Positions 1-12,496 of a stretch of 64,000 nucleotides of DNA are shown one piece after another. Numbering within the stretch: the first letter of the stretch is position 1; each line of letters starts with the position of its first letter. Both the position numbers and the translations under genes were made by a program. The stretch is from Staphylococcus epidermidis. Lineage in GTDB: Bacteria > Bacillota > Bacilli > Staphylococcales > Staphylococcaceae. The notes below the pieces were generated by a model, which searched no databases, was not told the DNA's origin, and saw only the letters and a list, made by a program, of their open reading frames with translations. The stretch is taken from NCBI RefSeq assembly GCF_006742205.1, contig NZ_AP019721.1, positions 1,922,001 to 1,986,000 of the forward strand, read 5' to 3'.

Positions 1-110
1 CACTAAGTATCAAAAATACCATAAATCACTTACCGATATCTTCAATACACACATTTATCAAAATATAATGAAATTTTATGTATCACATAAATTATAGATA
101 CTCGATAAGC

Positions 111-134
111 GAGGCACTTATGCCTCTATTTTTA
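111..134 (+). terminator. Rho-independent terminator of a gene left of the window
   Basis: A 6-bp stem (GAGGCA at 111-116, TGCCTC at 121-126, loop CTTA) is followed by a T-rich tail on the plus strand. It would end a plus-strand gene lying to the left of the window, convergent with lipA. Read on the minus strand it has no T-run, so it is a poor terminator for lipA. Confidence 0.6.
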
Positions 135-155
135 ATAGTTTTTAAAAATTATTAC

Positions 156-1070
156 TTAATTAAGTTGTTCTTCACCTTGGCGTTGTTTCTCTTTAGCTGC
201 TTCATTCACTTGCTCATCAGCATGATATGAGCTTCTTACTAAAGGTCCTGCTTGACAATGTTTAAATCCTTTTTCCATTGCAATCTTTCTCATTTTACCA
301 AATTCTAATGGCGTATAATATTTCTCAACTTTCAAATGTTTTCGAGACGGTTGTAAATATTGACCTATAGTTAAAATATCAACATCATTAGCGCGTAAAT
401 CATCCATTGTTTCATAAATTTCTTCCATCGTTTCACCTAACCCAACCATCAAACTTGATTTTGTTGGAATATCAGGTTGTAATTCTTTAGAACGACGTAA
501 AAATTGTAAAGTTCTATCGTAAGTTGCTCGAGCTCGAACTCTTGGTGTTAAGCGACGAACCGTTTCAATGTTGTGATTAAGAATGTCTGGTCTAGAAGCC
601 ATTAATGTTTCAAGGGCTTCATAATCGCCACCCATGTCAGATGGTAAAATTTCTATTGTTGTAAATGGATTTCTTTCTCTTACTTTACGTACTGTTTCTG
701 CATACACGTTTGAGCCTTGATCTCTTAAATCATCACGTGCAACAGCAGTAATTACAACATGTTTTAAATTCATTAATTCTACTGATTCTGCAACTCGTTC
801 TGGTTCATTTAAATCTAATTCATTAGGTAAACCCGTTTTTACTGCGCAGAATCGACATGCTCTTGTACATACTGCCCCTAAAATCATAAATGTAGCTGTA
901 CGACGCGCACCCCAACATTCGTGAATATTTGGACATTTAGCTTCTTCACACACTGTGTGTAAATTCTTCTCACGCATCATTTTCTTAAGACCAGTATAAT
1001 TATCGTTTGTGTTAAGCTTAATCTTTAACCAATCCGGTTTACGTAAAATTTCTTCATTTCTAGTCGCCAT
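156..1070 (-). CDS. lipA: Lipoyl synthase (radical SAM)
   Basis: LipA inserts two sulfur atoms into an octanoyl group bound to a lipoyl domain, using S-adenosylmethionine and two 4Fe-4S clusters. The 304-residue protein has the family-specific N-terminal cysteine set ([12 protein letters not shown]) and the radical-SAM CxxxCxxC motif (CTRACRFC). Length is normal for the family. The ATG has a strong AGGAGGG ribosome binding site. The product would serve the 2-oxoacid dehydrogenases and GcvH, which is encoded at 18272-18652. Identification is from family motifs and is secure. Confidence 0.97.
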   Translation of the reverse strand: MATRNEEILRKPDWLKIKLNTNDNYTGLKKMMREKNLHTVCEEAKCPNIHECWGARRTATFMILGAVCTRACRFCAVKTGLPNELDLNEPERVAESVELMNLKHVVITAVARDDLRDQGSNVYAETVRKVRERNPFTTIEILPSDMGGDYEALETLMASRPDILNHNIETVRRLTPRVRARATYDRTLQFLRRSKELQPDIPTKSSLMVGLGETMEEIYETMDDLRANDVDILTIGQYLQPSRKHLKVEKYYTPLEFGKMRKIAMEKGFKHCQAGPLVRSSYHADEQVNEAAKEKQRQGEEQLN

Positions 1071-1158
1071 AACAACGCATACCCTCCTGTTTAATATATC
1101 TTCGTTTATTATAACATATCGGTATTAACATTAAATTAAAAGTCAATATACGTTTCTT

Positions 1159-2478
1159 TTATAATTTTAGTAATTTCTCTTTAAAAATATCACGTAAAAA
1201 TTCAGGCATAATATAATCTGTAGATAACCCCTTTAGCAATGGGAAATATCTTCCAAATGTATACATATCAACAGTACCTAACGTATATTGTTTATCATTT
1301 TGAATCTCTTCATCGCCTATAAAATAACGGTCTTCTGACTCAATAAAGCCTAGATTATATAAAATATATCCTCCAAATATATCCCCTCTAAAACCAAGAC
1401 CTTGTGCATGTTCGTGCATATATTCTTGCTTTTGGCTTTTTTGAATCACTTGCTTTAATTGTTTACCGGTTAATCGAACTCTTACAATATTGATTGGATG
1501 GGGTAACATGCGATGTATATCATATTCCGTCACTTTATCAGCTTCAATGCCATTAACTATAAGTCCAGCATTTACGATTGCACAATCAGCCCTTGAAAAC
1601 TCATATACACTTTCAGCCAGTAAATACGATGTTCTTGTAACAACATCTGTTCTTTTGACTAAGTTCACATGATGATTAACTACTGGTTTACTTAGAAGTG
1701 CTCTTCCTTCTTCTTCAAAATGTGTCTCGACTAAGGGAAGTGTTTCAATAGGATGAATTTTGGCGATTTTATCAACGATTTTTCCATTTTCAATCGTAAT
1801 ATTAACTTCACCTAAATAATAGCCATATTTTCCGGCAGCTGCCATCAAAACACCATTGTTTATTTCTCCATGTTCAAAATGATGATGCGTATGACTACCA
1901 AAGATAACATCTATTTCCGGAATCTCTTGGCATAACTTTTCATCAAAAAAGATACCGACATGGCTCATAACCATTAAAAAATCATATTCACCTTGATGTG
2001 CATTGATTTCATCTTTGATTGCCGCTAATGGGTCAGTAACAATCCAATCCAGTGCTCGATAAAAAGGTGTGAACGGTGCCGTTGCTGCAACAAATAAAAT
2101 ACGTGTTCCTTTTATTTCTTTGATATACGAAGAGGTAATATGATGTGGAAGATGTCCCTCTTCATCTATGACATTCGTGCAAATCACTTTAAAATCCGCG
2201 TCGTTATATAGATTTTGTAAAGCATCATGAGAAATTGTCATTCCTTCATTATTTCCAATGGTTGCAATATCACAATGTGCTTCATTTAAAAGTTCTATAT
2301 TTTTTTGTCCTACCGTAGCTTCTGTCACAGGTGCTGATAAATCAACATGGTCACCTATATCTATATAGAGTGAGGGATGTTCAAGTTGCGGTCTATGTTT
2401 TGCCATATAAGCTTGAATACGAGCATATTCATTTAAATGACTATGAATATCATTCGTGTGATATATTGTTAATTCCAT
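1159..2478 (-). CDS. 5'-nucleotidase / UDP-sugar hydrolase-like metallophosphoesterase (YunD type)
   Basis: The 439-residue protein has the calcineurin-like metallophosphatase motifs in order: YHTNDIHSH near the N terminus, GNNEGM, SHVG and GSHTHHHF. A C-terminal 5'-nucleotidase domain follows (about residues 260-439). No signal peptide is seen, so it is probably cytoplasmic, unlike the secreted 5'-nucleotidases. It lies upstream of lipA and next to a TauE permease and a DUF72 gene, the order of B. subtilis yunD-yunE-yunF. The natural substrate is not visible from sequence. The ribosome binding site is GAGGGGG. Confidence 0.85.
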   Translation of the reverse strand: MELTIYHTNDIHSHLNEYARIQAYMAKHRPQLEHPSLYIDIGDHVDLSAPVTEATVGQKNIELLNEAHCDIATIGNNEGMTISHDALQNLYNDADFKVICTNVIDEEGHLPHHITSSYIKEIKGTRILFVAATAPFTPFYRALDWIVTDPLAAIKDEINAHQGEYDFLMVMSHVGIFFDEKLCQEIPEIDVIFGSHTHHHFEHGEINNGVLMAAAGKYGYYLGEVNITIENGKIVDKIAKIHPIETLPLVETHFEEEGRALLSKPVVNHHVNLVKRTDVVTRTSYLLAESVYEFSRADCAIVNAGLIVNGIEADKVTEYDIHRMLPHPINIVRVRLTGKQLKQVIQKSQKQEYMHEHAQGLGFRGDIFGGYILYNLGFIESEDRYFIGDEEIQNDKQYTLGTVDMYTFGRYFPLLKGLSTDYIMPEFLRDIFKEKLLKL

Positions 2479-2563
2479 AACATGATCCCCCTCTTTAAAA
2501 TTTATATACTTAATTGTACTTTAGCATTAAAGAACAAAGTCTCAAAGTATAACTACTTCGCAT

Positions 2564-3391
2564 TTAAATAAAAGATTTAATGATTAAATATATACCCATA
2601 ATAAGCATTACTGTTCTCAATAACATTACAACTGTGTCGGATTTCATAGATCGATTGACCCTCACACCTATTTGTGCACCTATAACACTTGAAATAATGA
2701 GAATGATAGAATAGCCCCAAGCCACATGTCCTTGAAAGATGTGCCCTATTGAACTCATCACACTTGAAAAGAAAATCATCATCATACTTGTGCCTACTGC
2801 AACATGTGGTGGAAATCTAAAGACGATGAGCATAAGAGGGGTCATCAATGCACCTCCACCTATGCCAAACAGCCCTGTTAATAGCCCAATAAATAACGTT
2901 GTTATAAAAGCAAACAGGGGTGGTACACTATAACGGTATGTTTTCCTTTCAGCATCAACATATGTACGCGCATATTTAGGTTTGTCAAAAATTTTAAAAG
3001 GTTTGATTTTGTGACGAATCATCAGTAATATCGACACAAATATCATAAACACGCCAAAGTATAAGTTAAACGAATCAAGTGTAAGGTATCTACTTAAAAA
3101 AGAACCAACCAAAGATCCAGGTAGTAGTCCAAATAGAAATATCGAACCATTTTTTATATCTACTTGTTTGGTTTTTAAATATCCTAATGAGGAAGATAAT
3201 CCAGTAACAATCAGAATAACTGAAGAAGTACCTATTGCAATTTGCGTCGTAATACCATGTAGAAGATGATGGTTAACGCCTAAATAAACAAGTGTGGGGA
3301 CGATGATGATTCCACCACCAATACCAACGATAGATCCTAAAATCGCTGATAATCCCCCTATTAATATTAATAGAATAATTGTTAATAACAT
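2564..3391 (-). CDS. TauE/SafE family sulfite/anion permease (YunE type)
   Basis: A 275-residue integral membrane protein with about eight hydrophobic segments. It has the duplicated glycine-rich motif of the TauE/SafE (DUF81) family: GSIVGIGGGIIIVP near the N terminus and LFGIGGGALMTPLM in the second half. Members export or import sulfite, sulfoacetate or other sulfur-containing anions. The substrate of this one is unknown. It ends 85 bases before the YunD-like gene and starts 12 bases from the DUF72 stop, so the three genes are probably one operon. Confidence 0.85.
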   Translation of the reverse strand: MLLTIILLILIGGLSAILGSIVGIGGGIIIVPTLVYLGVNHHLLHGITTQIAIGTSSVILIVTGLSSSLGYLKTKQVDIKNGSIFLFGLLPGSLVGSFLSRYLTLDSFNLYFGVFMIFVSILLMIRHKIKPFKIFDKPKYARTYVDAERKTYRYSVPPLFAFITTLFIGLLTGLFGIGGGALMTPLMLIVFRFPPHVAVGTSMMMIFFSSVMSSIGHIFQGHVAWGYSIILIISSVIGAQIGVRVNRSMKSDTVVMLLRTVMLIMGIYLIIKSFI

Positions 3392-3403
3392 GACATTCGC
3401 CTC

Positions 3404-4252
3404 TTAAAATAGTTTTAATTGTTGCGGTGCTAAACCTTCATAATCAATGTCTAAAATATTTTGATACTTTTTAGCATTATTAGCTGCATGACCGCCAGAG
3501 TTATTATTAAAAATTACATATACTTTCTTAGCCTTTTGATTAAGTATTTCGACTTTACGAGCCAAGTCAGCTAACTCATCATCGCTATAATCATATAAAT
3601 ATCTTACATCTCGCCATTCTTGATCAGTCATATCTTTTTTAGTCCAACCATAATGATTACGTCCATGATAACGTACAAAAGCAATTTCACTAGTAATCCT
3701 ATTTACTAAAGGAACGCTCCCCTCTTTAACTTGAGGTTCATCTACCACTGCATGAATGATTTGATGTTGTGTTAAGAAGGATAAAGTTTGTTCTTTATAC
3801 TGATTGTCAAACCATGATTGATGTCTAAATTCAATGCTCATCGGAATATCAGTTAATTGTTTTCTCACATATAAGATGTAATTTATATTTTGGACGTTAC
3901 AATCAAACCAAGGTGGAAATTGTACGAGCACCATCGCCAATTTATTATGCTCTTTTAACGGATTGATCATTTCTTTAAACTGTTTAAATAATATATCTCT
4001 CGACTCTGCATAATCTCTATAGTCAGCATGCAATGTTAATGCTTGATGAATTTTAACAACGAATTGAAATCTATTCGGCGTTTCATTTATCCATTTAATT
4101 ATATTTCGCTCTGGCTGTATCGCATAATACGAAGCATCCAACTCTACTATTGGGAAGTGACTAGCATACGTTTTTAACTTATCTGTTTTACGCTCTAAAT
4201 CCTCATATAATGTATCATGGTCACCCCAGCCAGTAAGACCTATTTCTATCAT
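3404..4252 (-). CDS. DUF72 family protein (YunF type)
   Basis: A TIM-barrel-like DUF72 protein with the typical GLTGWGDHD start, an ELDASYYA motif and a conserved C-terminal VYVIFNNNSGGHAANNA segment. I chose the ATG at 4252 (282 residues) because GGTGAT sits just upstream. An in-frame ATG at 4270 would add six residues but lacks a ribosome binding site. Biochemical function is unknown. It is the first gene of the yunFED-like cluster on this strand. Confidence 0.85.
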   Translation of the reverse strand: MIEIGLTGWGDHDTLYEDLERKTDKLKTYASHFPIVELDASYYAIQPERNIIKWINETPNRFQFVVKIHQALTLHADYRDYAESRDILFKQFKEMINPLKEHNKLAMVLVQFPPWFDCNVQNINYILYVRKQLTDIPMSIEFRHQSWFDNQYKEQTLSFLTQHQIIHAVVDEPQVKEGSVPLVNRITSEIAFVRYHGRNHYGWTKKDMTDQEWRDVRYLYDYSDDELADLARKVEILNQKAKKVYVIFNNNSGGHAANNAKKYQNILDIDYEGLAPQQLKLF

Positions 4253-4270
4253 ATTTATCACCAACAACAT

Positions 4271-4618
4271 GATACCACATTACAAATCATTGATTCACTT
4301 GAGTTAAGTTAAATTTACATATTCTTTAATATACATATATCTTATAGTTAAACAAAAGTACATCTTGTGGTAAGAGAAAGATGCAACCCTTTCAAATTCC
4401 TTGTATAACCTTAGCAATAAAGACTAAGTTTGATAATATTTATATTTATCGAGTTTTTCAATCTATTACTGCCTACTAAAATAGAAAAACACCTGGAACA
4501 ATGTATTATGTCCCAGGTTTTCTAGCTTTAAACTTTATATCACAACTAAATTACACAACATCTTAATTGACCCGCAACTTGTTTGACATTCATAGCCACT
4601 ATCATTTTTACAATAAAA
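4271..4618. other. Intergenic region with one hairpin
   Basis: No gene is seen in this 348-base gap. It holds the bidirectional hairpin at 4491-4518 and the presumed promoter of the DUF72-TauE-YunD cluster. Confidence 0.5.
4491..4518 (-). terminator. Terminator downstream of the CNNM/CBS gene
   Basis: ACCTGGAACA pairs with TGTCCCAGGT with one mismatch. On the minus strand a T-run (GTTTTTC) follows, so it can end the CNNM/CBS transcript. A TTTT tract on the other side makes it potentially bidirectional. Confidence 0.6.
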
Positions 4619-5644
4619 TTAACGATGCATCATGCTTTGTGGAAATTTTTGATGTTTTAATTTATTTTCTTCTTCACGATCCATTTCATCCTCAATATCC
4701 ATACCAAGTAGCTCTTCTATTAAATCTTCGTGCGATACGATAGCATCCGTACCTCCAAATTCATCTAAAACAATCGCTAAATGTTTTCGTGAAACGGTCA
4801 TTTTACGCAATACCCATTCTGCTCTATTATGTTCATTTACAAATAAAGGGCTTGATGCATAATTAGTAATTGACTCCTCTTTATGTTTACTCCAAGCTAA
4901 TAAATATTTTGAGTGGAATACGCCGATGATATCATCTATATTTTCATCATATACTGGATATCTCGTATATGGATTATTCATCACTGTATCATAAGCTTCG
5001 TCATATGTTACATCCTTTGAAAAAGCTACAACATTAATACGAGGCGTGGTATCAACATCCTTAACCTTCAATTGTTCAAAGTCCATAACGTTTTGAAGTC
5101 GAGTATTTTCTATCTCATTAAATGCACCTTCTCTACCCGCAATATTTAATAATGTACGAATTTCTTCTTTAGAAAATCTTTTTTCAACAGGTTGGCCTCG
5201 AGATAGTAAATGATTAATACCATCTGTCATCTTGTTTAATAAGATTGTAATGGGCTTGAGTACAATAACACATATATGAATGATAGGATACACAAGTTTT
5301 GAAATTTTATCAGGAAATGTTGCAGCAATTGATTTAGGAATCACTTCAGAAATAAGTATAATCACAATTGTTACAATTGCTGATGCTATTCCCACATTCA
5401 CTCCAATATCAATCGCTAAGATTGTCACGAGTGTAGGTAAAATAATATTCGCTACATTGTTACCGATTAATATAGTAGTGATAAATTCACTTGATTTATC
5501 TAATAACTTTGTTAAACCTTGCGCCTTACGATCACCCTTTTTAGCTTCAGTTTGAAACTTAGTGCGATTCGCGGCTGTTAATGCTGTCTCACTACCTGAA
5601 AAGAAAAATGAAACAAATATTAATAGTATAATTGCAATAATCAT
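4619..5644 (-). CDS. CNNM/DUF21 and CBS-domain membrane protein, short form
   Basis: The 341-residue protein has an N-terminal DUF21/CNNM transmembrane domain (about residues 1-175, four hydrophobic segments, FFFSGSETALTAANR motif). A CBS pair follows at about 190-310, ending in the characteristic AIVLDEFGGTDAIVSHEDLIEELLG. Family members transport or sense Mg2+ and other divalent cations. The usual C-terminal CorC_HlyC domain of about 80-100 residues is absent; the protein ends in a short charged tail. I recall short paralogues of this size in other staphylococci, so this may be a natural short form and not a truncation. Confidence 0.85.
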   Translation of the reverse strand: MIIAIILLIFVSFFFSGSETALTAANRTKFQTEAKKGDRKAQGLTKLLDKSSEFITTILIGNNVANIILPTLVTILAIDIGVNVGIASAIVTIVIILISEVIPKSIAATFPDKISKLVYPIIHICVIVLKPITILLNKMTDGINHLLSRGQPVEKRFSKEEIRTLLNIAGREGAFNEIENTRLQNVMDFEQLKVKDVDTTPRINVVAFSKDVTYDEAYDTVMNNPYTRYPVYDENIDDIIGVFHSKYLLAWSKHKEESITNYASSPLFVNEHNRAEWVLRKMTVSRKHLAIVLDEFGGTDAIVSHEDLIEELLGMDIEDEMDREEENKLKHQKFPQSMMHR

Positions 5645-6146
5645 GATGCATTTCTCCTTAAGATTTAGTCCGTATTAATACATTATTTCCCGAGAAATGA
5701 ATTATCAAACTTATCATTTATACTGAATTAACACAACACACGAATAAGAATGAACTAATGCAAAATATTTTTATAGTTTGTCGTGGCTTACTCTCATGAA
5801 GCTTATCAATAACTTAACAATCCCTTTTATTAAAAATCAAACGATAAGCCATAATAATTCATTACATTTATTAAAACAAAGAGTTAAGTCTTCTAAAAAT
5901 TCCACTTTAAATACTTTGTAAAAATATAAAAAGTAAAAATCAGATAAATATATTGTAAACTAAAATTCATATCGTAATTATCTTTAAAATGATAAATAAC
6001 ACAATGATAAAAAGCGATTTAATAGTGATAAAAGAAAATTTTTCCTTTTGATCCATAAAATAAAATTAATGATAAAGTAAGTAATAGAGACTAGCACAAC
6101 AATTATGAGAATAGTTTCGATTTCTTACAATTCATTATTTTTAATT
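5645..6146. other. AT-rich gap without a clear gene
   Basis: Very AT-rich. It contains the promoter side of the CNNM/CBS gene. A minus-strand open frame at about 5990-6120 encodes a hydrophobic stretch but has no start codon with a ribosome binding site, so I do not call it. The stretch merges into the decayed gene at 6147. Confidence 0.4.
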
Positions 6147-6718
6147 TCAGGCACTGTAGTAAATATATGTGCCAGAAATATCATTATCAAGACAACTATT
6201 GATATGTATAACTTGACCCTCGATAATTGGATATTTATTGACATACTCTCGTATTGCTCTGGCGTCAATTTTTTCATGTGAGTTATCTATAACTTTTTCT
6301 AACCTTTTCATTGCATTGGCAATTTTATTACTCATCTTAATATCTTTTTTAGTCATCAGGGATTTAGCAGATTTACCACCACCGTATAAAGCATCGCGAT
6401 ATCCATTTAATTCCATTTTCAATTGAACGAATTGGTTATTTTTCAAATAAGTAGTGTATAACTGCTTAATAAAACTAAAGTTTCTTGCTATTAGTAGCAA
6501 TCACTCGGCATATCTTTCACTTTTGAAGCCATTGTAGCTACAGGTGCAATCATATTCAATAAGTTCGCATCATCAAAATCATGTTTAACTTGAAAATCTT
6601 TGAAGTCACCCAAAGTAATTTTGATATGCTTAATCAAATCTTTACCTTTAACTTCATTATTTGCAATAGCTTGTGTTTCTGTAATATCTTCAACACTTTT
6701 ACAGTGGAATCCATTTTA
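6147..6718 (-). pseudogene. Decayed gene for a staphylococcal lipoprotein-like hypothetical protein
   Basis: Two consecutive minus-strand frames read as one protein. Positions about 6718-6490 give a stretch including FHCKSVEDITETQAIA and MASKVKDMPSDCY. After a stop, the next frame (6500-6147) carries on with ARNFSFIKQLYTTYL to the end. The junction near 6490-6500 is a frameshift, and the 5' end with start and signal sequence is missing. No catalytic motif is recognisable. An in-frame start inside the second half (TTG at 6500) lacks a ribosome binding site, so the 117-residue piece is unlikely to be made alone. Confidence 0.6.
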
Positions 6719-6908
6719 TTTAACGAATTGTAATACTAAATGAGATACTAAAAAATTTCATAAAATAGACTCATGATCGATACTCTTATAAAAGATGTTA
6801 TTCAACAATAAAAGCAGATATTAGAGCCGATATGAGCTGTATCAATCATAAATTAACTACTATTTAATTTTTTCATTGTTACCAACTGAATTTGACATAA
6901 AAATAAAA

Positions 6909-6940
6909 CAACCAACGAATCACAAACGATTCGTTGGTTG
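6909..6940 (-). terminator. Terminator of the suf operon
   Basis: A 13-bp perfect stem (CAACCAACGAATC / GATTCGTTGGTTG) is followed on the minus strand by a T-rich tail, 27 bases after the sufB stop. It is the 3' end of the sufCDSUB transcript. Confidence 0.85.
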
Positions 6941-6966
6941 TTAATCATATTATAATTGAATTAATA

Positions 6967-8364
6967 TTAACCAATTGAGCCTTCCATTTCAAACTTAATT
7001 AAACGGTTCATTTCTACTGCGTATTCCATTGGTAATTCTTTTGTGAACGGCTCAATGAATCCCATAACAATCATTTCTGTCGCTTCTTCCTCAGAAATAC
7101 CACGACTCATAAGATAGAATAATTGCTCTTCTGATACTTTAGAAACTTTAGCTTCATGTTCTAATGAAATATTGTCATTGAACACTTCATTATAAGGGAT
7201 AGTATCTGAAGTCGATTCATTATCTAAAATTAATGTATCACATTCGATATTTGAACGTGCTCCCTTAGCTTTACGTCCAAAATGAACGATACCACGATAA
7301 ATGACTTTACCACCATTTTTGGAGATAGATTTAGAAACAATAGTTGAAGATGTATTAGGTGCTTTATGAATCATTTTAGCACCAGCATCTTGAACTTGAC
7401 CTTTACCAGCAAATGCAATGGATAATGTGCTACCTTTGGCACCTTCACCTAAAAGTACACAGTTTGGATATTTCATCGTTAACTTAGAGCCTAAGTTTCC
7501 ATCTACCCATTCCATATTACCATTCTCATGGACAAAGGTACGTTTAGTTACTAAATTATATACGTTATTAGCCCAGTTTTGGATAGTAGTATATCTTACA
7601 TGTGCATCTTTGTGTACTATAATTTCAACAACTGCCGAGTGTAGCGAACTTGTAGAGTATACAGGTGCAGTACAACCTTCTACATAGTTTACTGATGCAC
7701 CTTCATCAGCAATTATTAATGTACGTTCGAATTGTCCCATATTCTCAGAGTTAATACGGAAATATGCTTGTAGTGGTGTATCTAATTTAACATTCTTAGG
7801 AACATAAATGAATGAACCACCAGACCATACTGCTGAATTTAATGCAGCAAATTTATTATCTGCAGCAGGTACCACTGACGCAAAATATTCTCTAAATAAC
7901 TCTTCATTTTCACGTAATGCACTATCAGTATCTTTGAAAATAATACCCTTTTCTTCCAGTTCTTTCTCCATATTATGATAAACAACTTCTGATTCATATT
8001 GTGCAGAAACTCCAGCTAAGTATTTCTGCTCAGCTTCTGGAATACCTAATTTATCGAAAGTACGTTTGATTTCTTCAGGCACTTCATCCCATGAACGTTC
8101 AGTATGTTCAGAAGGTTTAACATAATACGTAATATCATCAAAATCTAATTCAGATAAATCTCCACCCCATTGTGGCATTGGCATTTTATAGAATAGTTTT
8201 AATGCTTTCAAACGGAAATCTAACATCCATTGTGGCTCTTCTTTCATTTTAGAGATTTCTGTTACTATATTTTCCGTTAAACCACGCTCTGATCTAAAAA
8301 TGGAAACATCTTCGTCATGGAATCCGTATTTATAATCCCCAACATCAGGTGCTTGTTTTGCCAT
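6967..8364 (-). CDS. sufB: Fe-S cluster assembly scaffold SufB
   Basis: SufB is the core of the SufBCD scaffold on which [Fe-S] clusters are assembled. The protein is 465 residues from the ATG at 8364; an in-frame GTG three codons upstream lies inside the AAGGAG ribosome binding site. The SufB/D beta-helix core is present, with the conserved C-terminal [19 protein letters not shown]. It is the last gene of sufCDSUB on this strand and is followed by a strong terminator. Identification is secure from family features and operon context. Confidence 0.97.
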   Translation of the reverse strand: MAKQAPDVGDYKYGFHDEDVSIFRSERGLTENIVTEISKMKEEPQWMLDFRLKALKLFYKMPMPQWGGDLSELDFDDITYYVKPSEHTERSWDEVPEEIKRTFDKLGIPEAEQKYLAGVSAQYESEVVYHNMEKELEEKGIIFKDTDSALRENEELFREYFASVVPAADNKFAALNSAVWSGGSFIYVPKNVKLDTPLQAYFRINSENMGQFERTLIIADEGASVNYVEGCTAPVYSTSSLHSAVVEIIVHKDAHVRYTTIQNWANNVYNLVTKRTFVHENGNMEWVDGNLGSKLTMKYPNCVLLGEGAKGSTLSIAFAGKGQVQDAGAKMIHKAPNTSSTIVSKSISKNGGKVIYRGIVHFGRKAKGARSNIECDTLILDNESTSDTIPYNEVFNDNISLEHEAKVSKVSEEQLFYLMSRGISEEEATEMIVMGFIEPFTKELPMEYAVEMNRLIKFEMEGSIG

Positions 8365-8569
8365 TTTAATCACTCCTTGATTTTATAATTAATAAACGGC
8401 ATGCGTATAAAAAATTCATTTATATTTATGTTTACTCTACTTTGTTATGTCCTATCACTATGATTTAAACTTTTACGATGTAATTAAATCACTGAATTAA
8501 ACATACGAGGATGTTGATTCAGTATAACAATATATTTACATCATCAAAAGGTAATATATTGTATTGGTT

Positions 8570-10310
<1,741 letters not shown>

Positions 10311-10332
10311 TCAATTGAATTAATCTTTGACT

Positions 10333-11640
10333 TTATTTTGAAACTTTACGCTCAATTACTTCTCTAAGTTGACGTTTTACATCGTCAATTGGTAATTCAC
10401 GTACTACTGGATCTAAGAAACCATGTATAACTAGACGCTCTGCTTCAGCTCTTGAAATACCACGGCTCATTAAATAATATAATTGCTCAGGATCGACACG
10501 ACCAACTGAGGCTGCATGTCCTGCTTCAACATCATCTTCGTCTATTAAAAGAATAGGGTTAGCATCACCACGAGCATTTTCAGATAACATCAATACACGT
10601 GACTCTTGGTTCGCAATAGATTTCGTACCACCATGTTTAATGTAGCCAATTCCATTAAATACAGAAGATGCATTTTCTTTCATAACACCATGTTTCAATA
10701 TATACCCATCTGTTTCTTTACCGTATTGAACAATTTTGGAAGTTAAATTTATTTTTTGATCACCTGTGCCAACAACAACTGATTTCAATGCACTTGTTGA
10801 ACGATCACCGTTTAGATTTGTAGTATTATCTATAATTTGGCTACCTTCATTCATCAAACCTAGTGCCCAATTGATAGAAGCATCTGCATCTGCAGAACCA
10901 CGACGAATTATATGACCTGTAAATCCTTTATCTAAATAATCAACTGAACCATATGTGACGTTAGAGTTTGCGCCAGCGATAACCTCTGACACAATATTAA
11001 GTTGGTTATCTTCACCACTAGTAGTAGAAAGATAGTTCTCTACATAGGTAACTTCTGCACTTTCTTCTGTAACAATGATGACGTGATTGTAAAAGCTCGC
11101 TTGTTCATCATCATGTAAAACAACGTACTGTATAGGATGTTCTACAACAGTATTTTTAGGTACATAAACAAAAATACCACCGTTTACTAATGCAGTATGC
11201 AATGCTGTTAAACGATGTTCATCAACATCTACTGCTTTAGTCATAAAGTACTTTTGAACTAAATCACTATGGTTGACTAGTGCTTCAGATAGACCTTCAA
11301 TAATCACACCATCATGTTTAGCTTGATCCGATACTTGTGTATATGCCAATTCATTATTATGTTGAATGATTAAGTTTTCTGAGTTTTCAACATCAATGAT
11401 TTCTTTAACAGATTTTGGTAAATCAGTTAACTGAGTGTATGCATCTCCTGTTGTATGGTGTTGTTTAAACGTATCAAAATCCCATTTTCTTAATTTCGTT
11501 TTATCAGGTTTTGGCATTTCTAAAGTTTCTGTTAATTTCAACGCTTTTTTACGTAACTCTGTCATCCAAGAAGGTTCATTGTGCGCTTTAGAATAATCAA
11601 CAAGTTGTTCTTCAGAAATGTTCAAAGTTTTAGTTGTCAT
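10333..11640 (-). CDS. sufD: Fe-S cluster assembly protein SufD
   Basis: A SufB paralogue that completes the SufBC2D complex and helps iron entry. It has 435 residues from the ATG at 11640, preceded by a perfect AGGAGG eight bases upstream. The conserved C-terminal motif GISRAEAERLVIHGFLDPV matches the SufB/D family. Its order between sufC and sufS is canonical for Firmicutes. Confidence 0.96.
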   Translation of the reverse strand: MTTKTLNISEEQLVDYSKAHNEPSWMTELRKKALKLTETLEMPKPDKTKLRKWDFDTFKQHHTTGDAYTQLTDLPKSVKEIIDVENSENLIIQHNNELAYTQVSDQAKHDGVIIEGLSEALVNHSDLVQKYFMTKAVDVDEHRLTALHTALVNGGIFVYVPKNTVVEHPIQYVVLHDDEQASFYNHVIIVTEESAEVTYVENYLSTTSGEDNQLNIVSEVIAGANSNVTYGSVDYLDKGFTGHIIRRGSADADASINWALGLMNEGSQIIDNTTNLNGDRSTSALKSVVVGTGDQKINLTSKIVQYGKETDGYILKHGVMKENASSVFNGIGYIKHGGTKSIANQESRVLMLSENARGDANPILLIDEDDVEAGHAASVGRVDPEQLYYLMSRGISRAEAERLVIHGFLDPVVRELPIDDVKRQLREVIERKVSK

Positions 11641-11734
11641 CACTTTTTCCTCCTACTTGATGAAATAAATTTTACTTCGAATGTTCAGTTTCATCATTTT
11701 ATGTGAACATCTCAATGCTAATTTTGGAATATGA

Positions 11735-12496
11735 CTATTCAGCAGCACCAAATTCTTCTTTAACCCATTCATAGCCTTCTTCTTCAAGGCGTTTAGCCAA
11801 TTCTGGACCTCCAGATTTCACAACTTTACCACCGTACATCACATGTACTTTATCTGGTGTAATATAATTTAAAAGTCGTTGATAGTGCGTAATCATTAAT
11901 GCTCCAAACTCTTCACCACGCATTTGATTAATACCTTTAGAAACCACTTTCAAAGCATCAATATCCAAACCAGAGTCAATTTCATCTAAAATAGCGAATT
12001 TCGGTTCTAACATCATTAATTGTAAAATCTCATTTCGTTTTTTCTCTCCACCAGAGAAACCTTCATTTAAATAACGTTGAGCCATATCTTTATCGATATC
12101 TAAAAAGTCCATTTGTTTATCCAATTTCTTGATGAACTGCATTAAATTAATTTCTTGTCCCTCTTCACGTTTCGCATTAATTGCTGAGCGCATAAAATCT
12201 GCGTTTGTTACCCCTGTAATTTCTGATGGATATTGCATAGCTAAAAATAAGCCTGCTTTAGCTCTCTCATCAACGTCTAACTCTAAAATATTAACGCCAT
12301 CTAATAATACTTCACCTTGTGTAACTTCATAACTTGGATGTCCCATAATTGCTGACGATAATGTTGATTTACCAGTACCATTAGGTCCCATAATTGCGTG
12401 TATTTCACCAGTGTTAATTGTTAAGTTAACACCTTTTAAAATTTCTTTATCCTCGATAGACACATGTAGGTCCTTAATCTCTAATGTTGATGACAT
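11735..12496 (-). CDS. sufC: SufC ABC-type ATPase
   Basis: The soluble ABC ATPase that drives conformational change in SufBCD. The 253-residue protein has Walker [10 protein letters not shown], signature FSGGEKKR, Walker [13 protein letters not shown] and the switch histidine in MITHYQR. It is the first gene of the operon, so the suf promoter must lie in 12497-12817. Confidence 0.97.
   Translation of the reverse strand: MSSTLEIKDLHVSIEDKEILKGVNLTINTGEIHAIMGPNGTGKSTLSSAIMGHPSYEVTQGEVLLDGVNILELDVDERAKAGLFLAMQYPSEITGVTNADFMRSAINAKREEGQEINLMQFIKKLDKQMDFLDIDKDMAQRYLNEGFSGGEKKRNEILQLMMLEPKFAILDEIDSGLDIDALKVVSKGINQMRGEEFGALMITHYQRLLNYITPDKVHVMYGGKVVKSGGPELAKRLEEEGYEWVKEEFGAAE

Noticed and set aside
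5990-6120. Hydrophobic minus-strand frame before the decayed gene
   Set aside because: No start codon with a ribosome binding site; may be a gene remnant but unsupported.
6721-6905. Possible transposase fragment on the plus strand (HDRYSYKRCYSTIKADIRADM)
   Set aside because: Short, no start or recognisable family; could be chance.
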